Source of the DNA: Oscillospiraceae bacterium
Lineage (GTDB): Bacteria; Bacillota; Clostridia; Oscillospirales; Acutalibacteraceae
Assembly: GCA_015065975.1 (NCBI GenBank)
Contig: SVPG01000015.1
Location: 1 to 48,501, forward strand
Direction: 5' to 3'
Length of the DNA: 48,501 bases
A program made the position numbers and the translations under genes. Below the pieces are notes generated by a model that was not told the DNA's origin, ran no database searches, and was given only the letters and a program-made list of their open reading frames with translations. Of the stretch, positions 38,955-46,625 are shown piece after piece; the stretch's first letter is position 1, and each line of letters opens with the position of its first letter.

Positions 38955-40553
38955 ATGATTACAGTAAGCAATGTTAGTCTCAATTTCAGCGGATCGACCC
39001 TTTTCAAGAATGTCGATCTCAAGTTCACACCGGGCAACTGCTACGGCATAATCGGTGCGAACGGTGCGGGAAAATCGACCTTTCTGAGAATACTCTCGGG
39101 CGAGCTCGAGCCGACAACGGGCGAGGTTTCCATTCCCGAAAACACCCGTATGTCGGTGCTCAAGCAGGACCACTACGCATATGAGGAATACACCATTTTC
39201 GACACCGTCGTAATGGGCAACCGCCGTCTTTACGACATAATGAAGCAGAAGGACGAGCTGTACGCAAAGGAGGATTTTTCCGAGGCGGACGGCGAGCTCG
39301 CTTCCGAGCTTGAGGGCGAATTTGCGGAGCTTGGCGGCTGGGACGCCGAGACCGAGGTTCAGAAGCTCCTGCGCGGTCTGGGACTTCGCGATCTCGATAT
39401 CTATGCGATGATGAATACGACTGCCGACAGTGAGAAGGTCAAGATACTGCTTGCGCAGGCGCTTTTCGGCGAGCCAGAAATAATCCTTCTCGACGAGCCG
39501 ACCAACCAGCTCGATATCCAGTCGATAAGATGGCTGGAGGATTTCCTGCTCGATTATCCCGGTACGGTGCTTGTCGTTTCCCACGACCGACACTTCCTCA
39601 ACAACGTCTGTACGCACATCTGCGATATCGACTATACAAAGATAAAGATTTATGTCGGCAACTACGATTTCTGGTACGAATCCAGCCAGCTCATTCAGCG
39701 TCTTCTTTCCGACCAGCACAGGAAGGCGGAGGACAAGATACGCGAGCTGCAGAACTTCGTTGCACGATTCTCTGCAAACAAATCGAAGGCAAAACAGGCA
39801 ACCGCAAGACGCAAGCTCATCGATAAGCTCAGCTATGAGGAGCTTCCCGCGTCGTCGAGAAGATATCCCTTCGTTGCGTTCACGCCCGACCGCGAGCCGG
39901 GCAAGGAGATACTGCACGTTGACAATCTGTCAAAGACGGTCGACGGCGTCAAGGTTCTCAACAACATCAGCTTCCGACTCAACCGAACCGATAAGGTTGC
40001 GTTTATAGCTCAGGACGAGTTCGCCGTAACTACACTGTTCAAGATTATTACCGAAGAGCTCGAGCCCGACGAGGGTGCATTCCAGTGGGGCGGCACTACG
40101 ACCCAGTCCTATCTGCCCAAGGACAACTCCGAGTTCTTCAACGATTGCGACCTCAACCTGCTCGAGTGGCTGGGTCAGTGGTCGAAGGACCCGACACAGA
40201 CCTATCTGCGCGGATTCCTCGGCAAGATGCTCTTCTCGGGCGATGAAGTTCTCAAGCCCGTCAAGGTGCTCTCGGGCGGCGAGAAGGTGCGCTGTATGCT
40301 GTCGCGAATGATGCTCTTCGGCTCGAATGTCATAATCCTCGACCAGCCGACAAACCACCTCGACCTCGAAGCCATCACCGCGGTCAATAACGGCGTTTCC
40401 GCCTTCAAGGGCGTTGTGCTTTTCACCTCGCACGACCACGAGTTCATTCAGACGGTCGCCAACAGAATCATCGAAATCACCCCCGACGGTCTCATCGACC
40501 GCGCCTGCACCTACGACGAATATCTCGAGTATAAGCTCGGTCCGCAGGATTAA
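38955..40553 (+). CDS. ABC-F family ATPase (YkpA/YbiT-like)
   Basis: A 532-residue soluble twin-cassette ATPase of the ABC-F translation-factor family. Cassette 1: Walker A GANGAGKST (34-42), signature position reads TTADSEK (155-161) instead of LSGGEK, Walker B 'IILLDEPT' (176-183), His210. The interdomain linker spans about 240-305. Cassette 2: Walker A degenerated to 'AQDEFAVTT' (352-360), signature LSGGEK (439-444), Walker B 'ILDQPTNHLD' with Gln for the catalytic Glu. The composite site of Walker A1 and signature 2 is intact and the other is dead. No transmembrane domain. ATG 38955 follows CGGAGG. Confidence 0.92.
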   Translation: MITVSNVSLNFSGSTLFKNVDLKFTPGNCYGIIGANGAGKSTFLRILSGELEPTTGEVSIPENTRMSVLKQDHYAYEEYTIFDTVVMGNRRLYDIMKQKDELYAKEDFSEADGELASELEGEFAELGGWDAETEVQKLLRGLGLRDLDIYAMMNTTADSEKVKILLAQALFGEPEIILLDEPTNQLDIQSIRWLEDFLLDYPGTVLVVSHDRHFLNNVCTHICDIDYTKIKIYVGNYDFWYESSQLIQRLLSDQHRKAEDKIRELQNFVARFSANKSKAKQATARRKLIDKLSYEELPASSRRYPFVAFTPDREPGKEILHVDNLSKTVDGVKVLNNISFRLNRTDKVAFIAQDEFAVTTLFKIITEELEPDEGAFQWGGTTTQSYLPKDNSEFFNDCDLNLLEWLGQWSKDPTQTYLRGFLGKMLFSGDEVLKPVKVLSGGEKVRCMLSRMMLFGSNVIILDQPTNHLDLEAITAVNNGVSAFKGVVLFTSHDHEFIQTVANRIIEITPDGLIDRACTYDEYLEYKLGPQD

Positions 40554-40556
40554 AAT

Positions 40557-41096
40557 ATGATTACACTGATAATAGAGTTGAATGCTAAATTGCAGCCGAT
40601 ACATCGCGTAGAAATGTTTGAAGAACCGTTGGAAAAGGCTTTGCAGGAAGCTGATGTCGGCGAATTAGTCGGCGGAGGGACACTTCAGTTAATTACAGGT
40701 GAAATAAAAAATTGCGATATTGAACTGAGTATAAAAGAAGATGAAAAAGAAAGAGTTATCAGCTTCATTCAGCGAATTAAGATAATACCAAAAGGAAGTA
40801 AAATTATTTGCGGAGAAACGACTGCTTCAATTGGTTCTGCCGAAGGTATGGCTATATATTTGAACGGAACAGATCTTCCGAGTGAGATTTATCAAACAAA
40901 TGATGTAAATGAGCTTATCTCCTGTTTGGAAGATGCAATAGGTGAGAAGGGGCATATGTATAGCTGGTGGGAAGGAAGCAAGGAAACCGCATTGTATTTC
41001 TATGGTCAAAGTTTTAATGAAATGAAAGAAGCGGTCAAAAGTGTTATAAGCACACATCCGTTATGCAATATGTCACGTATAGAACAAATTGCATAA
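40557..41096 (+). CDS. Hypothetical AT-rich protein
   Basis: A 179-residue protein of unknown family. It has no signal peptide or membrane segment. Predicted mixed alpha/beta: 'ITLIIELNAKLQPIHRVEMFEEPLEKAL' start, 'GGGTLQLITGEIKNCDIELSI' in the middle, 'KIIPKGSKIICG' later, and a C-terminal helix. It starts 3 nt after the ABC-F stop (TAA AAT ATG) with only a weak GCAGGA site, so it may depend on translation of the upstream gene. It is clearly AT-richer than the ABC-F gene, suggesting separate origin. Confidence 0.75.
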   Translation: MITLIIELNAKLQPIHRVEMFEEPLEKALQEADVGELVGGGTLQLITGEIKNCDIELSIKEDEKERVISFIQRIKIIPKGSKIICGETTASIGSAEGMAIYLNGTDLPSEIYQTNDVNELISCLEDAIGEKGHMYSWWEGSKETALYFYGQSFNEMKEAVKSVISTHPLCNMSRIEQIA

Positions 41097-41117
41097 ATCC
41101 AACTTTATAAGGCGAAA

Positions 41118-41155
41118 AAAACAGTTCGCAGCGAATTTGGCTGCGAGCTGTTTTT
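41118..41155. terminator. Bidirectional terminator
   Basis: A stem with arms at about 41118-41132 and 41139-41153, T run on both strands, located between the convergent genes ending at 41096 and 41161. Confidence 0.8.
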
Positions 41156-41160
41156 CAGTT

Positions 41161-41580
41161 TCAGTTATTTTCCTCTTCGACGTCACAAAAGCTGTTTAGT
41201 ATGATCAATACCAAAAGAATTAAATCGGGAATAAGAAAACGCCATATGCCGAAATATACCGACAGTCCCATATCAACCAGCAGAAGCAGAACGGGAAAAA
41301 TCAGAAAGGCTTTTTTCTTTTTGCTTTTTGAGACACATTTTGAAAAGAACGAGAAAGCCGCGATGTAAACTGCTAAGAAGAGTATTGAATATAAAAGAAA
41401 GAAGTCACACAAATAAGCTAAGAAAACGTAGAGGGATGGTGGTAACAGAGCAAACGGACAATAGGTGATAAGATTATATCCCGTATTCAGGCGGATCACG
41501 ATAGCAATCGGCGAGACAATGGGTACTGCGATGCAAATAATTTTCACAAAGATCGAAAAGATTTTTTTCACGGTATTCAT
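41161..41580 (-). CDS. Small multi-pass membrane protein, unknown
   Basis: A 139-residue, very hydrophobic protein with about four membrane segments (9-29, 40-60, 62-80, 90-110 and possibly 113-130) and a short Lys-rich loop 'SKSKKKKA'. It ends in an acidic tail 'DVEEENN'. No family recognised. Starts at ATG 41580 with AAGGATG upstream. AT-rich like the convergent gene at its 3' side; the two may have been acquired together. Confidence 0.75.
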   Translation of the reverse strand: MNTVKKIFSIFVKIICIAVPIVSPIAIVIRLNTGYNLITYCPFALLPPSLYVFLAYLCDFFLLYSILFLAVYIAAFSFFSKCVSKSKKKKAFLIFPVLLLLVDMGLSVYFGIWRFLIPDLILLVLIILNSFCDVEEENN

Positions 41581-41618
41581 TTTAACACATCCTTATCCAC
41601 AAACAACACTTTGCAAAA

Positions 41619-41644
41619 GAGCCTGCCCCGTCAGAGGCAGGCTC
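41619..41644 (-). terminator. Terminator of the coaE-ydcF operon
   Basis: A perfect 9-bp stem GAGCCTGCC/GGCAGGCTC (arms 41636-41644 and 41619-41627), followed on the minus strand by TTTTGC. It begins just after the stop of the YdcF-like gene. Confidence 0.8.
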
Positions 41645-41650
41645 ACCTTT

Positions 41651-42670
41651 TTAATCATATCCCAAAAAGTAAATTCTCACAATGCCCGCCATCTCGCGGA
41701 ACCAGTAATGCCCCGCCATGTACCAGCGAGTCTCGCTGCACAGCGAATAGCTGCGCTCGATGCCCGCAAGCCTTGCCGCCTCGTGGGCGCGGTACTGATG
41801 GAATCGGTCGGAAACGATCAGCACCTTTTCGTGGCAGTTGTACTTTTCGATAAGCTCGGCGGAGAAGGAGAGGTTTTCGAGCGTGCTTGTCGAGCGCTCC
41901 TCGGTGATTATGCGCATTTCGGAAACGCCCTTTGCAACGAGATAATCGCGCATTACCTGAGCCTCGGAATAAATCTCGTCGTCGCCCTTGCCGCCCGTTA
42001 CGATGCAGTACGCCTCGGGGTTTGCGAGCAGGTATTCGGCGGCGACATCGAGACGGTCGCGAAGCATATTCGTCGGTCTGTCGCCGACCACCTTGCAGCC
42101 GAGCACGACGACCGTCACTCTCGTGTCGGTCGGGGGCAGGGTCTTGAGCGAAGCGGCAAGCATGATTCCCGAAAGATATGCCATAAGTATCACGCCGACG
42201 GAAATTATCACGCCCGCAATACCGATGAGCGCGTTCCAGAACCAGTGCTTTGGCGCGGTGATGACGTTCCAGAAAAGCGCCGTGACAAAGAAGAACATTC
42301 CGATGAGCGCGATAGGTATCATTCCCACCGTAATCAGACCGAAAAGCACGGGCATAAAGGCATACCCCGTGATTAAGATTCCGAGAAACATAATAAGCTT
42401 GCGCCCGAAGGATATTTCTTTCCATTTCTGGAGCTTCTTTGTCTTTTCTTTTTTCTTTTCGGGTTCGGTATGTACAGTTTTGTCCGATGCCGTTTCCACG
42501 ACGGCGACCGTCGGGAGCTTTTCCGCCTCTTCGGGGGTCATTGCCGCACCCGAGGCGGAGAACTGCGCGTAATTTTCGAGACTTGCGGGAAGGGCTATGA
42601 CCTCGCCCGGCTCGACCAAGCGCGCCTCATCGGGGATTGTCGGGACTTTTGCGTTTTTCTTTTTCTTCAT
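41651..42670 (-). CDS. YdcF/DUF218 family membrane protein
   Basis: A 339-residue protein. The cytoplasmic N-terminus (1-90) is Lys/Glu-rich and probably disordered, followed by a membrane region with about three to four helices (95-175) and a DUF218 domain (185-330): 'VVVLGCKVVGDRPTNMLRDRLDVAAEYL', 'IVTGGKGDDE', 'SEAQVMRDYLVAKGV', 'TSTLENLSFSAELI', 'VLIVSDRFHQYRA'. DUF218 proteins (SanA/YdcF) are linked to envelope integrity; the biochemical role is not established. Its ATG shares one base with the MscS stop (TAATG). Confidence 0.9.
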   Translation of the reverse strand: MKKKKNAKVPTIPDEARLVEPGEVIALPASLENYAQFSASGAAMTPEEAEKLPTVAVVETASDKTVHTEPEKKKEKTKKLQKWKEISFGRKLIMFLGILITGYAFMPVLFGLITVGMIPIALIGMFFFVTALFWNVITAPKHWFWNALIGIAGVIISVGVILMAYLSGIMLAASLKTLPPTDTRVTVVVLGCKVVGDRPTNMLRDRLDVAAEYLLANPEAYCIVTGGKGDDEIYSEAQVMRDYLVAKGVSEMRIITEERSTSTLENLSFSAELIEKYNCHEKVLIVSDRFHQYRAHEAARLAGIERSYSLCSETRWYMAGHYWFREMAGIVRIYFLGYD

Positions 42671-43515
42671 TATTTGTCGTCGGAAAGAAGATTGACGTCG
42701 AGCTGCGATACGGGAATCTCGATGCCGTTCTCGTCAAATGCAGCCTTCATGCTCTCCTGCATGGTGAAATATGCGTCCCAGTAGCGGTCGGCCTTGATCC
42801 ATGCGCGCAGCTCAAAAACGATCGCACTGTCGCCGAATTCGGAGATACCGACGATGATATCGCGGCTTGAATCGGTGTATTCGCTGTCAGCACCGACCTT
42901 CTTTATGAGCTCCTTGACCTGCTGAACGTTGCTCTTGTAGGAAACGGGGAACTTCATGTCAAGGCGTCTGTCGGGCTCAGCGGTGTAGTTGATGAGCTTG
43001 TCGGAGGTCAGCTTGGAGTTGGGGTAAACGATGTGCTTGTTGTCGGCGGTGAGAAGGGTGGTGTACATGAGCTCGATCGACTCGACAGTACCCGAAAGAC
43101 CCTCAACCTCTATGTAGTCGCCCGTCTTGAAGGGCTTGTTGAAGAGAATGATAACGCCGCTGGCGAAGTTTGCGAGGGTGTCCTGCATTGCAAGACCGAT
43201 TGTGATACCCGCAGCGCCGAGAGCTGTGATGATGGAGGTGATGTTGATGCCGAGAGTTGCGATTGCGGAGACTATGACAACGACGTTGAAAACAGTCTTG
43301 ACGCAGGAGCAGATGAAGCCCGAAATACCGGGATCGATCTTAGCCTTCTTGAGGGTTGTTCTGAGAACGCGTCTGATAAGAGATCCGATCCACGTTCCGA
43401 TTATGAGTATGAGAAGTGAGGTCAGAAGCAGAGGACCTGCGTTTGATACCCAGTCAACGATAGACTTCCAGATGCCTGTGCCGAGATTTGCGAGCCAGTT
43501 CCATACGTTTTCCAT
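42670..43515 (-). CDS. mscS: Small-conductance mechanosensitive channel (MscS family)
   Basis: A 281-residue MscS-type channel that releases osmolytes on hypo-osmotic shock. Three membrane helices lie at about 27-47, 65-88 and 95-127. The pore-lining third helix has 'ALGAAGITIGLAMQDTLANFASGVIIL' (98-124), with the Gly/Ala packing typical of MscS. The beta domain contains 'FKTGDYIEVEGLSGTVESIELMYTTLLTADNKHIVYPNS'. Length and organisation match E. coli MscS. It belongs to the coaE-SLT-M18-mscS-ydcF operon. Confidence 0.95.
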   Translation of the reverse strand: MENVWNWLANLGTGIWKSIVDWVSNAGPLLLTSLLILIIGTWIGSLIRRVLRTTLKKAKIDPGISGFICSCVKTVFNVVVIVSAIATLGINITSIITALGAAGITIGLAMQDTLANFASGVIILFNKPFKTGDYIEVEGLSGTVESIELMYTTLLTADNKHIVYPNSKLTSDKLINYTAEPDRRLDMKFPVSYKSNVQQVKELIKKVGADSEYTDSSRDIIVGISEFGDSAIVFELRAWIKADRYWDAYFTMQESMKAAFDENGIEIPVSQLDVNLLSDDK

Positions 43516-43536
43516 AGTTTTTACCTGTCCTTTCTA

Positions 43537-44934
43537 TCAGTTCTCAAAAAATGCCTTGATCGCCTTGTAGGTCATGTAGACGTCAAGCTTCGAAACAACT
43601 TCAAAGGGTGCGTGCATTGAGAGTACGGGAACGCCGATATCGACAACATCGACATCGAGGTTTGCCACATAGAGTGCAACGGTTCCGCCGCCGCCAGCGT
43701 CGACCTTGCCGAGCTCGGCAGTCTGCCAGACGATGTCAGCATTGTCGAAGATGGAGCGGATCTCGGCGACATATTCAGCCGAAGCGTCGGAGGTTCCGCT
43801 CTTGCCGCGGGCACCCGTGAACTTTGTCAGAACAACACCGCCGTTTACGAGGGACGAATTTCTCTTTTCGAAAACATCGGCGAAGTTGGGATCGAATGCA
43901 GCGTTGACATCGGCGGAAAGACAGCTCGAATTGGAGAGAGCGCGTCTGCCGCAGCCGCCCTGCATCTCGGCAAGATCATGGATGAAATATTCAAGATAGG
44001 AGGAGGCAAGACCGGTGTTTCCGTCGGAGCCTGTCTCTTCCTTGTCGGCGAGGCATACAACAGCGGTCTTTTCGGGAACGCCGCAGTCGAACATAGCCTT
44101 GAAGGCGGGATATGCGCACACTCTGTCGTCGTGACCGTAAGCACCGATCATCGAGCGGTCAAAGCCGACGTCGACCGCCTTGTATGCGGGAACAGCCTCA
44201 AGCTCGGCAGAGAGGAAATCCTCCTCGATGATGCCGTATTTCTCGTTGAGAAGCTTCATGATATTGAGCTTTACGCTGTCCTTGCCGCTGTCGCCGTCGA
44301 GCGGACGGCTGCCGATGAGAATGTTGAGCTTTTCGCCGGGGATAATGTCAGCCGCACCCTTTCTCATCTGCTCTGCTGCGAGATGGGGGAGAAGGTCGGT
44401 GATGCAGAACTGAGGATCGCCTGCGTCCTCGCCGATTCTGACGGTTACCTTGCTGCCGTCCTTTCGGCATACAACGCCATGAAGTGCGAGCGGAATGACC
44501 GACCACTGATATTTCTTGATGCCGCCGTAATAGTGGGTCTTGAAATATGCGAGTTCATCGTTTTCGTAAAGGGGATTCTGCTTGAGGTCGATTCGCGGAG
44601 AATCGATGTGAGCGGCGGCAATTCTGACGCCCTGCTCAACAGGCTGTTTGCCGATGACCGCAAGAAGCACAGCCTTCTCTCTGTTGAGGCGGTAAACCTT
44701 GTCGCCCGCAGCGTACTTTTTGCCGTTTTCGAATTCGACAAAGCCTGCTTCCTTTGCCTGTCTGACAGCCTCAGCCGCGGCCTCGCGCTCGGTCTTGCCC
44801 GTGTCGAGGAAGAGCTTGTAATCCTCGCAGAATTCGTCCGCCGCAGCGAGAACCTCAGAGCCCGCCTTTGCGGCACCGTTCTTCTTCTCAAAAAGGAGCT
44901 TTTCTCTCAGTTCCTTGTTTTCTTTGTCTGCCAT
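43537..44934 (-). CDS. M18 family aminopeptidase
   Basis: A 465-residue zinc aminopeptidase of family M18, cytoplasmic and usually dodecameric, removing N-terminal residues from peptides. Metal ligands and catalytic residues are recognisable: 'AAAHIDSPRIDLK' (His109), 'GAYGHDDRVCAYPA' (Asp269/Asp270 region), 'DKEETGS' (Glu299/Glu300), and the late His in 'VLSMHAPFEV'. Normal family length. ATG 44934 sits 3 nt after the stop of the lytic transglycosylase gene. Confidence 0.94.
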   Translation of the reverse strand: MADKENKELREKLLFEKKNGAAKAGSEVLAAADEFCEDYKLFLDTGKTEREAAAEAVRQAKEAGFVEFENGKKYAAGDKVYRLNREKAVLLAVIGKQPVEQGVRIAAAHIDSPRIDLKQNPLYENDELAYFKTHYYGGIKKYQWSVIPLALHGVVCRKDGSKVTVRIGEDAGDPQFCITDLLPHLAAEQMRKGAADIIPGEKLNILIGSRPLDGDSGKDSVKLNIMKLLNEKYGIIEEDFLSAELEAVPAYKAVDVGFDRSMIGAYGHDDRVCAYPAFKAMFDCGVPEKTAVVCLADKEETGSDGNTGLASSYLEYFIHDLAEMQGGCGRRALSNSSCLSADVNAAFDPNFADVFEKRNSSLVNGGVVLTKFTGARGKSGTSDASAEYVAEIRSIFDNADIVWQTAELGKVDAGGGGTVALYVANLDVDVVDIGVPVLSMHAPFEVVSKLDVYMTYKAIKAFFEN

Positions 44935-44937
44935 TTA

Positions 44938-45534
44938 TCATACATTCCTTTCGACTGAAATTTTATCGCTGTAATATATATCAAGATAGACGCCGCGCGC
45001 CTTCTCGACCTTGCTGACGTAATGCCCCGTGTCGGAGGTCGGGATATCGGAAAGCTCGCACCCCTGAGAGGGCACAAGGTTGTTGCTTATCCATGAGTTG
45101 ACGCTTCCTCTGCCCGCGTGGTAGGCGGCTATCGCAAGACGGTCACAGCCGAACTCTTCGCGCAGAAGGGAGAGGAAAAACACACCGTATCGGATATTGA
45201 CTTCGGGATCGTAAAGGTCGTCTGCCTCGAGCGGCACCTCCGGCCGAAGCTTTGTCTGAAGCCAGTCGAAGGTCTCGGGCATGATCTGCATAAGACCGAT
45301 CGCGCCGACGTCCGACCTTGCGCCCGAATCAAAACCGCTCTCGGTGTATATCACCGCGTAGACGAGGCTTTCGTCCACACCGAACTGCTCGCTGTAACGC
45401 TCGACCAGCTCGGAATATTTCTGAGGATATATAATTTTTCGCACAGCACCGTATGCAAAAACCGCCGCCGTGATGACCAGAGTCAGACACAGCGCAAAGG
45501 AAAGCACACGGCGCAGGGATCTGTTATCTGTCAT
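44938..45534 (-). CDS. Membrane-anchored lytic transglycosylase (SLT)
   Basis: A 198-residue protein with one N-terminal membrane anchor (about 9-30) and an extracytoplasmic SLT domain. The catalytic glutamate is Glu65 in 'VIYTESGFDS', followed by 'GAIGLMQIMPET' (77-88) and 'LAIAAYHAGRGSVNSWI'. This family cleaves the glycan strands of peptidoglycan non-hydrolytically. The start ATG overlaps the coaE stop by 4 nt. Confidence 0.93.
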   Translation of the reverse strand: MTDNRSLRRVLSFALCLTLVITAAVFAYGAVRKIIYPQKYSELVERYSEQFGVDESLVYAVIYTESGFDSGARSDVGAIGLMQIMPETFDWLQTKLRPEVPLEADDLYDPEVNIRYGVFFLSLLREEFGCDRLAIAAYHAGRGSVNSWISNNLVPSQGCELSDIPTSDTGHYVSKVEKARGVYLDIYYSDKISVERNV

Positions 45535-46142
45535 TCGGCATACTCCCTGAGTATTTTATCAATCAGTTTTTCGCCCTCTTTTATGAACGATTCGGTGTCC
45601 CCATCGTTATATATAACGTAATTAGTACGGGAAGTATAGAATTCGTCGTCCTGCTGAGCGTTGACGCGCATGTGAGCGGCGTGGGCGGAGAGACCGTCAC
45701 GGAACTTGATGCGATTGATGCGCACCTGTCTTGACGCCATGACAGCTATGACAGCGTCGCAGCGCGTGTCGAGCCTTGCCTCGAAGAGCAGGGGAGCCTC
45801 GATGACTGCGTGAAGACCCTGCTTTCTCGCAGCGATGACCTTACGCGCGAGATTCTCGGCGATTTTCGGGTGGGTTATCGCGTTGAGACGGGAAGCCTTT
45901 TCTTTTGAAATGAAAGCCCTTCGCGCAAGAAGTGCGCGGTCGAGGGTGCCGTCGGAGCGAATGATGTCGCCGCCGAATTCCTTTGCCAGCTCGTCGAGAG
46001 CGGGCTGACCCGGCTCAACTATTTCTCTTGCTATCGAGTCGGTGTCGATAACGCAGCAGCCGCGCTCCTGAAAGGCGAGCCTGAGGGTCGATTTTCCGGC
46101 ACCTGTCGGTCCGGTTACACCGATGATTATAGTATTTCCCAT
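45531..46142 (-). CDS. coaE: Dephospho-CoA kinase
   Basis: A 203-residue P-loop kinase that phosphorylates dephospho-CoA in the last step of coenzyme A synthesis. P-loop GPTGAGKST (11-19), 'CCVIDTDSIAREIVEPGQPAL', 'AITHPKI', 'VIEAPLLFEARLDTRCDAVIAV' and 'RMRVNAQQ'-like 'HMRVNAQQDDEF' are all typical of CoaE. First gene of a five-gene operon; ATG 46142 follows GAAAGGG. No promoter stands out in the repeat-rich 480 bp upstream. Confidence 0.94.
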   Translation of the reverse strand: MGNTIIIGVTGPTGAGKSTLRLAFQERGCCVIDTDSIAREIVEPGQPALDELAKEFGGDIIRSDGTLDRALLARRAFISKEKASRLNAITHPKIAENLARKVIAARKQGLHAVIEAPLLFEARLDTRCDAVIAVMASRQVRINRIKFRDGLSAHAAHMRVNAQQDDEFYTSRTNYVIYNDGDTESFIKEGEKLIDKILREYAE

Positions 46143-46191
46143 AATGTTGCCCTTTCTTCAGATAACTTTGATGTCGGGAAGATTAAAAACT

Positions 46192-46442
46192 AAAATTTCG
46201 CAGTGGTGAGGTATTAAACCCGCGAAGCAAATATGATGTGCTTGCATAAGCATTTTGCGAAGAGGGTTCAATAACAAAAATTCGCAGAGATGAGGCATTT
46301 AACCCGCGAAGCAAACATGCTATGCTTGCATAAGCACTTTGCGAGGAGGGTTCAATAACAAAATTCGCAGAGATGAGGTATTAAACCCGCGAAGCAAACA
46401 TGCTATGCTTGCATAAGCATTTTGCGAAGAGGGTTCAATAAC
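46192..46442. repeat. Three tandem 84-bp repeats
   Basis: Units at 46192-46275, 46276-46359 and 46360-46442 are near-identical. Each contains nested inverted arms: a TTCGC/GCGAA pair, AACCC/GGGTT, and AAGCAAACATGC versus GCATTTTGC, so each unit can fold into a long hairpin. Units abut with no unique spacers, so this is not CRISPR. The 480-bp gap between ackA and coaE holds only this array, the adjacent cruciform element and the ackA terminator. Confidence 0.85.
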
Positions 46443-46517
46443 CGCAGCCGTGCTTTTCGCACGGCATAGGGGCTTTGCCCCAAAGCCTTGCCAAAGGCAA
46501 GACTTTATGCGGTTATT
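46437..46517. repeat. Three-hairpin cruciform element
   Basis: A perfect 10-bp outer stem (AATAACCGCA at 46437-46446 with TGCGGTTATT at 46508-46517) encloses three perfect hairpins: 46448-46464, 46469-46481 and 46487-46501. The arrangement resembles a palindromic intergenic element or a folded RNA. It shares a CCTTTGG/GGCAAG style with the hairpin chain near 8.0 kb. Confidence 0.75.
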
Positions 46518-46569
46518 ATAGCATATACATATTCACATTTCTACCATATTATTTAAACAATATAAGATG

Positions 46570-46610
46570 AAAAAAGCGGCGGCAGACGATCGAGTGACCT
46601 TCTGCCGCCG
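46570..46610 (-). terminator. Terminator of ackA
   Basis: A 10-bp stem (46601-46610 with 46577-46586), followed on the minus strand by GCTTTTT. It begins 16 nt after the ackA stop. Confidence 0.88.
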
Positions 46611-46625
46611 TAAATTGTTGAGTTA

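Noticed and set aside
38775-39917. A 380-codon minus-strand open frame opposite the ABC-F gene
   Set aside because: It is antisense to conserved ABC motifs, runs through the divergent promoter region, and lacks a plausible start site.
46192-46442. Possible CRISPR array
   Set aside because: The repeats are 84 bp, abut without unique spacers, and no cas genes are present.
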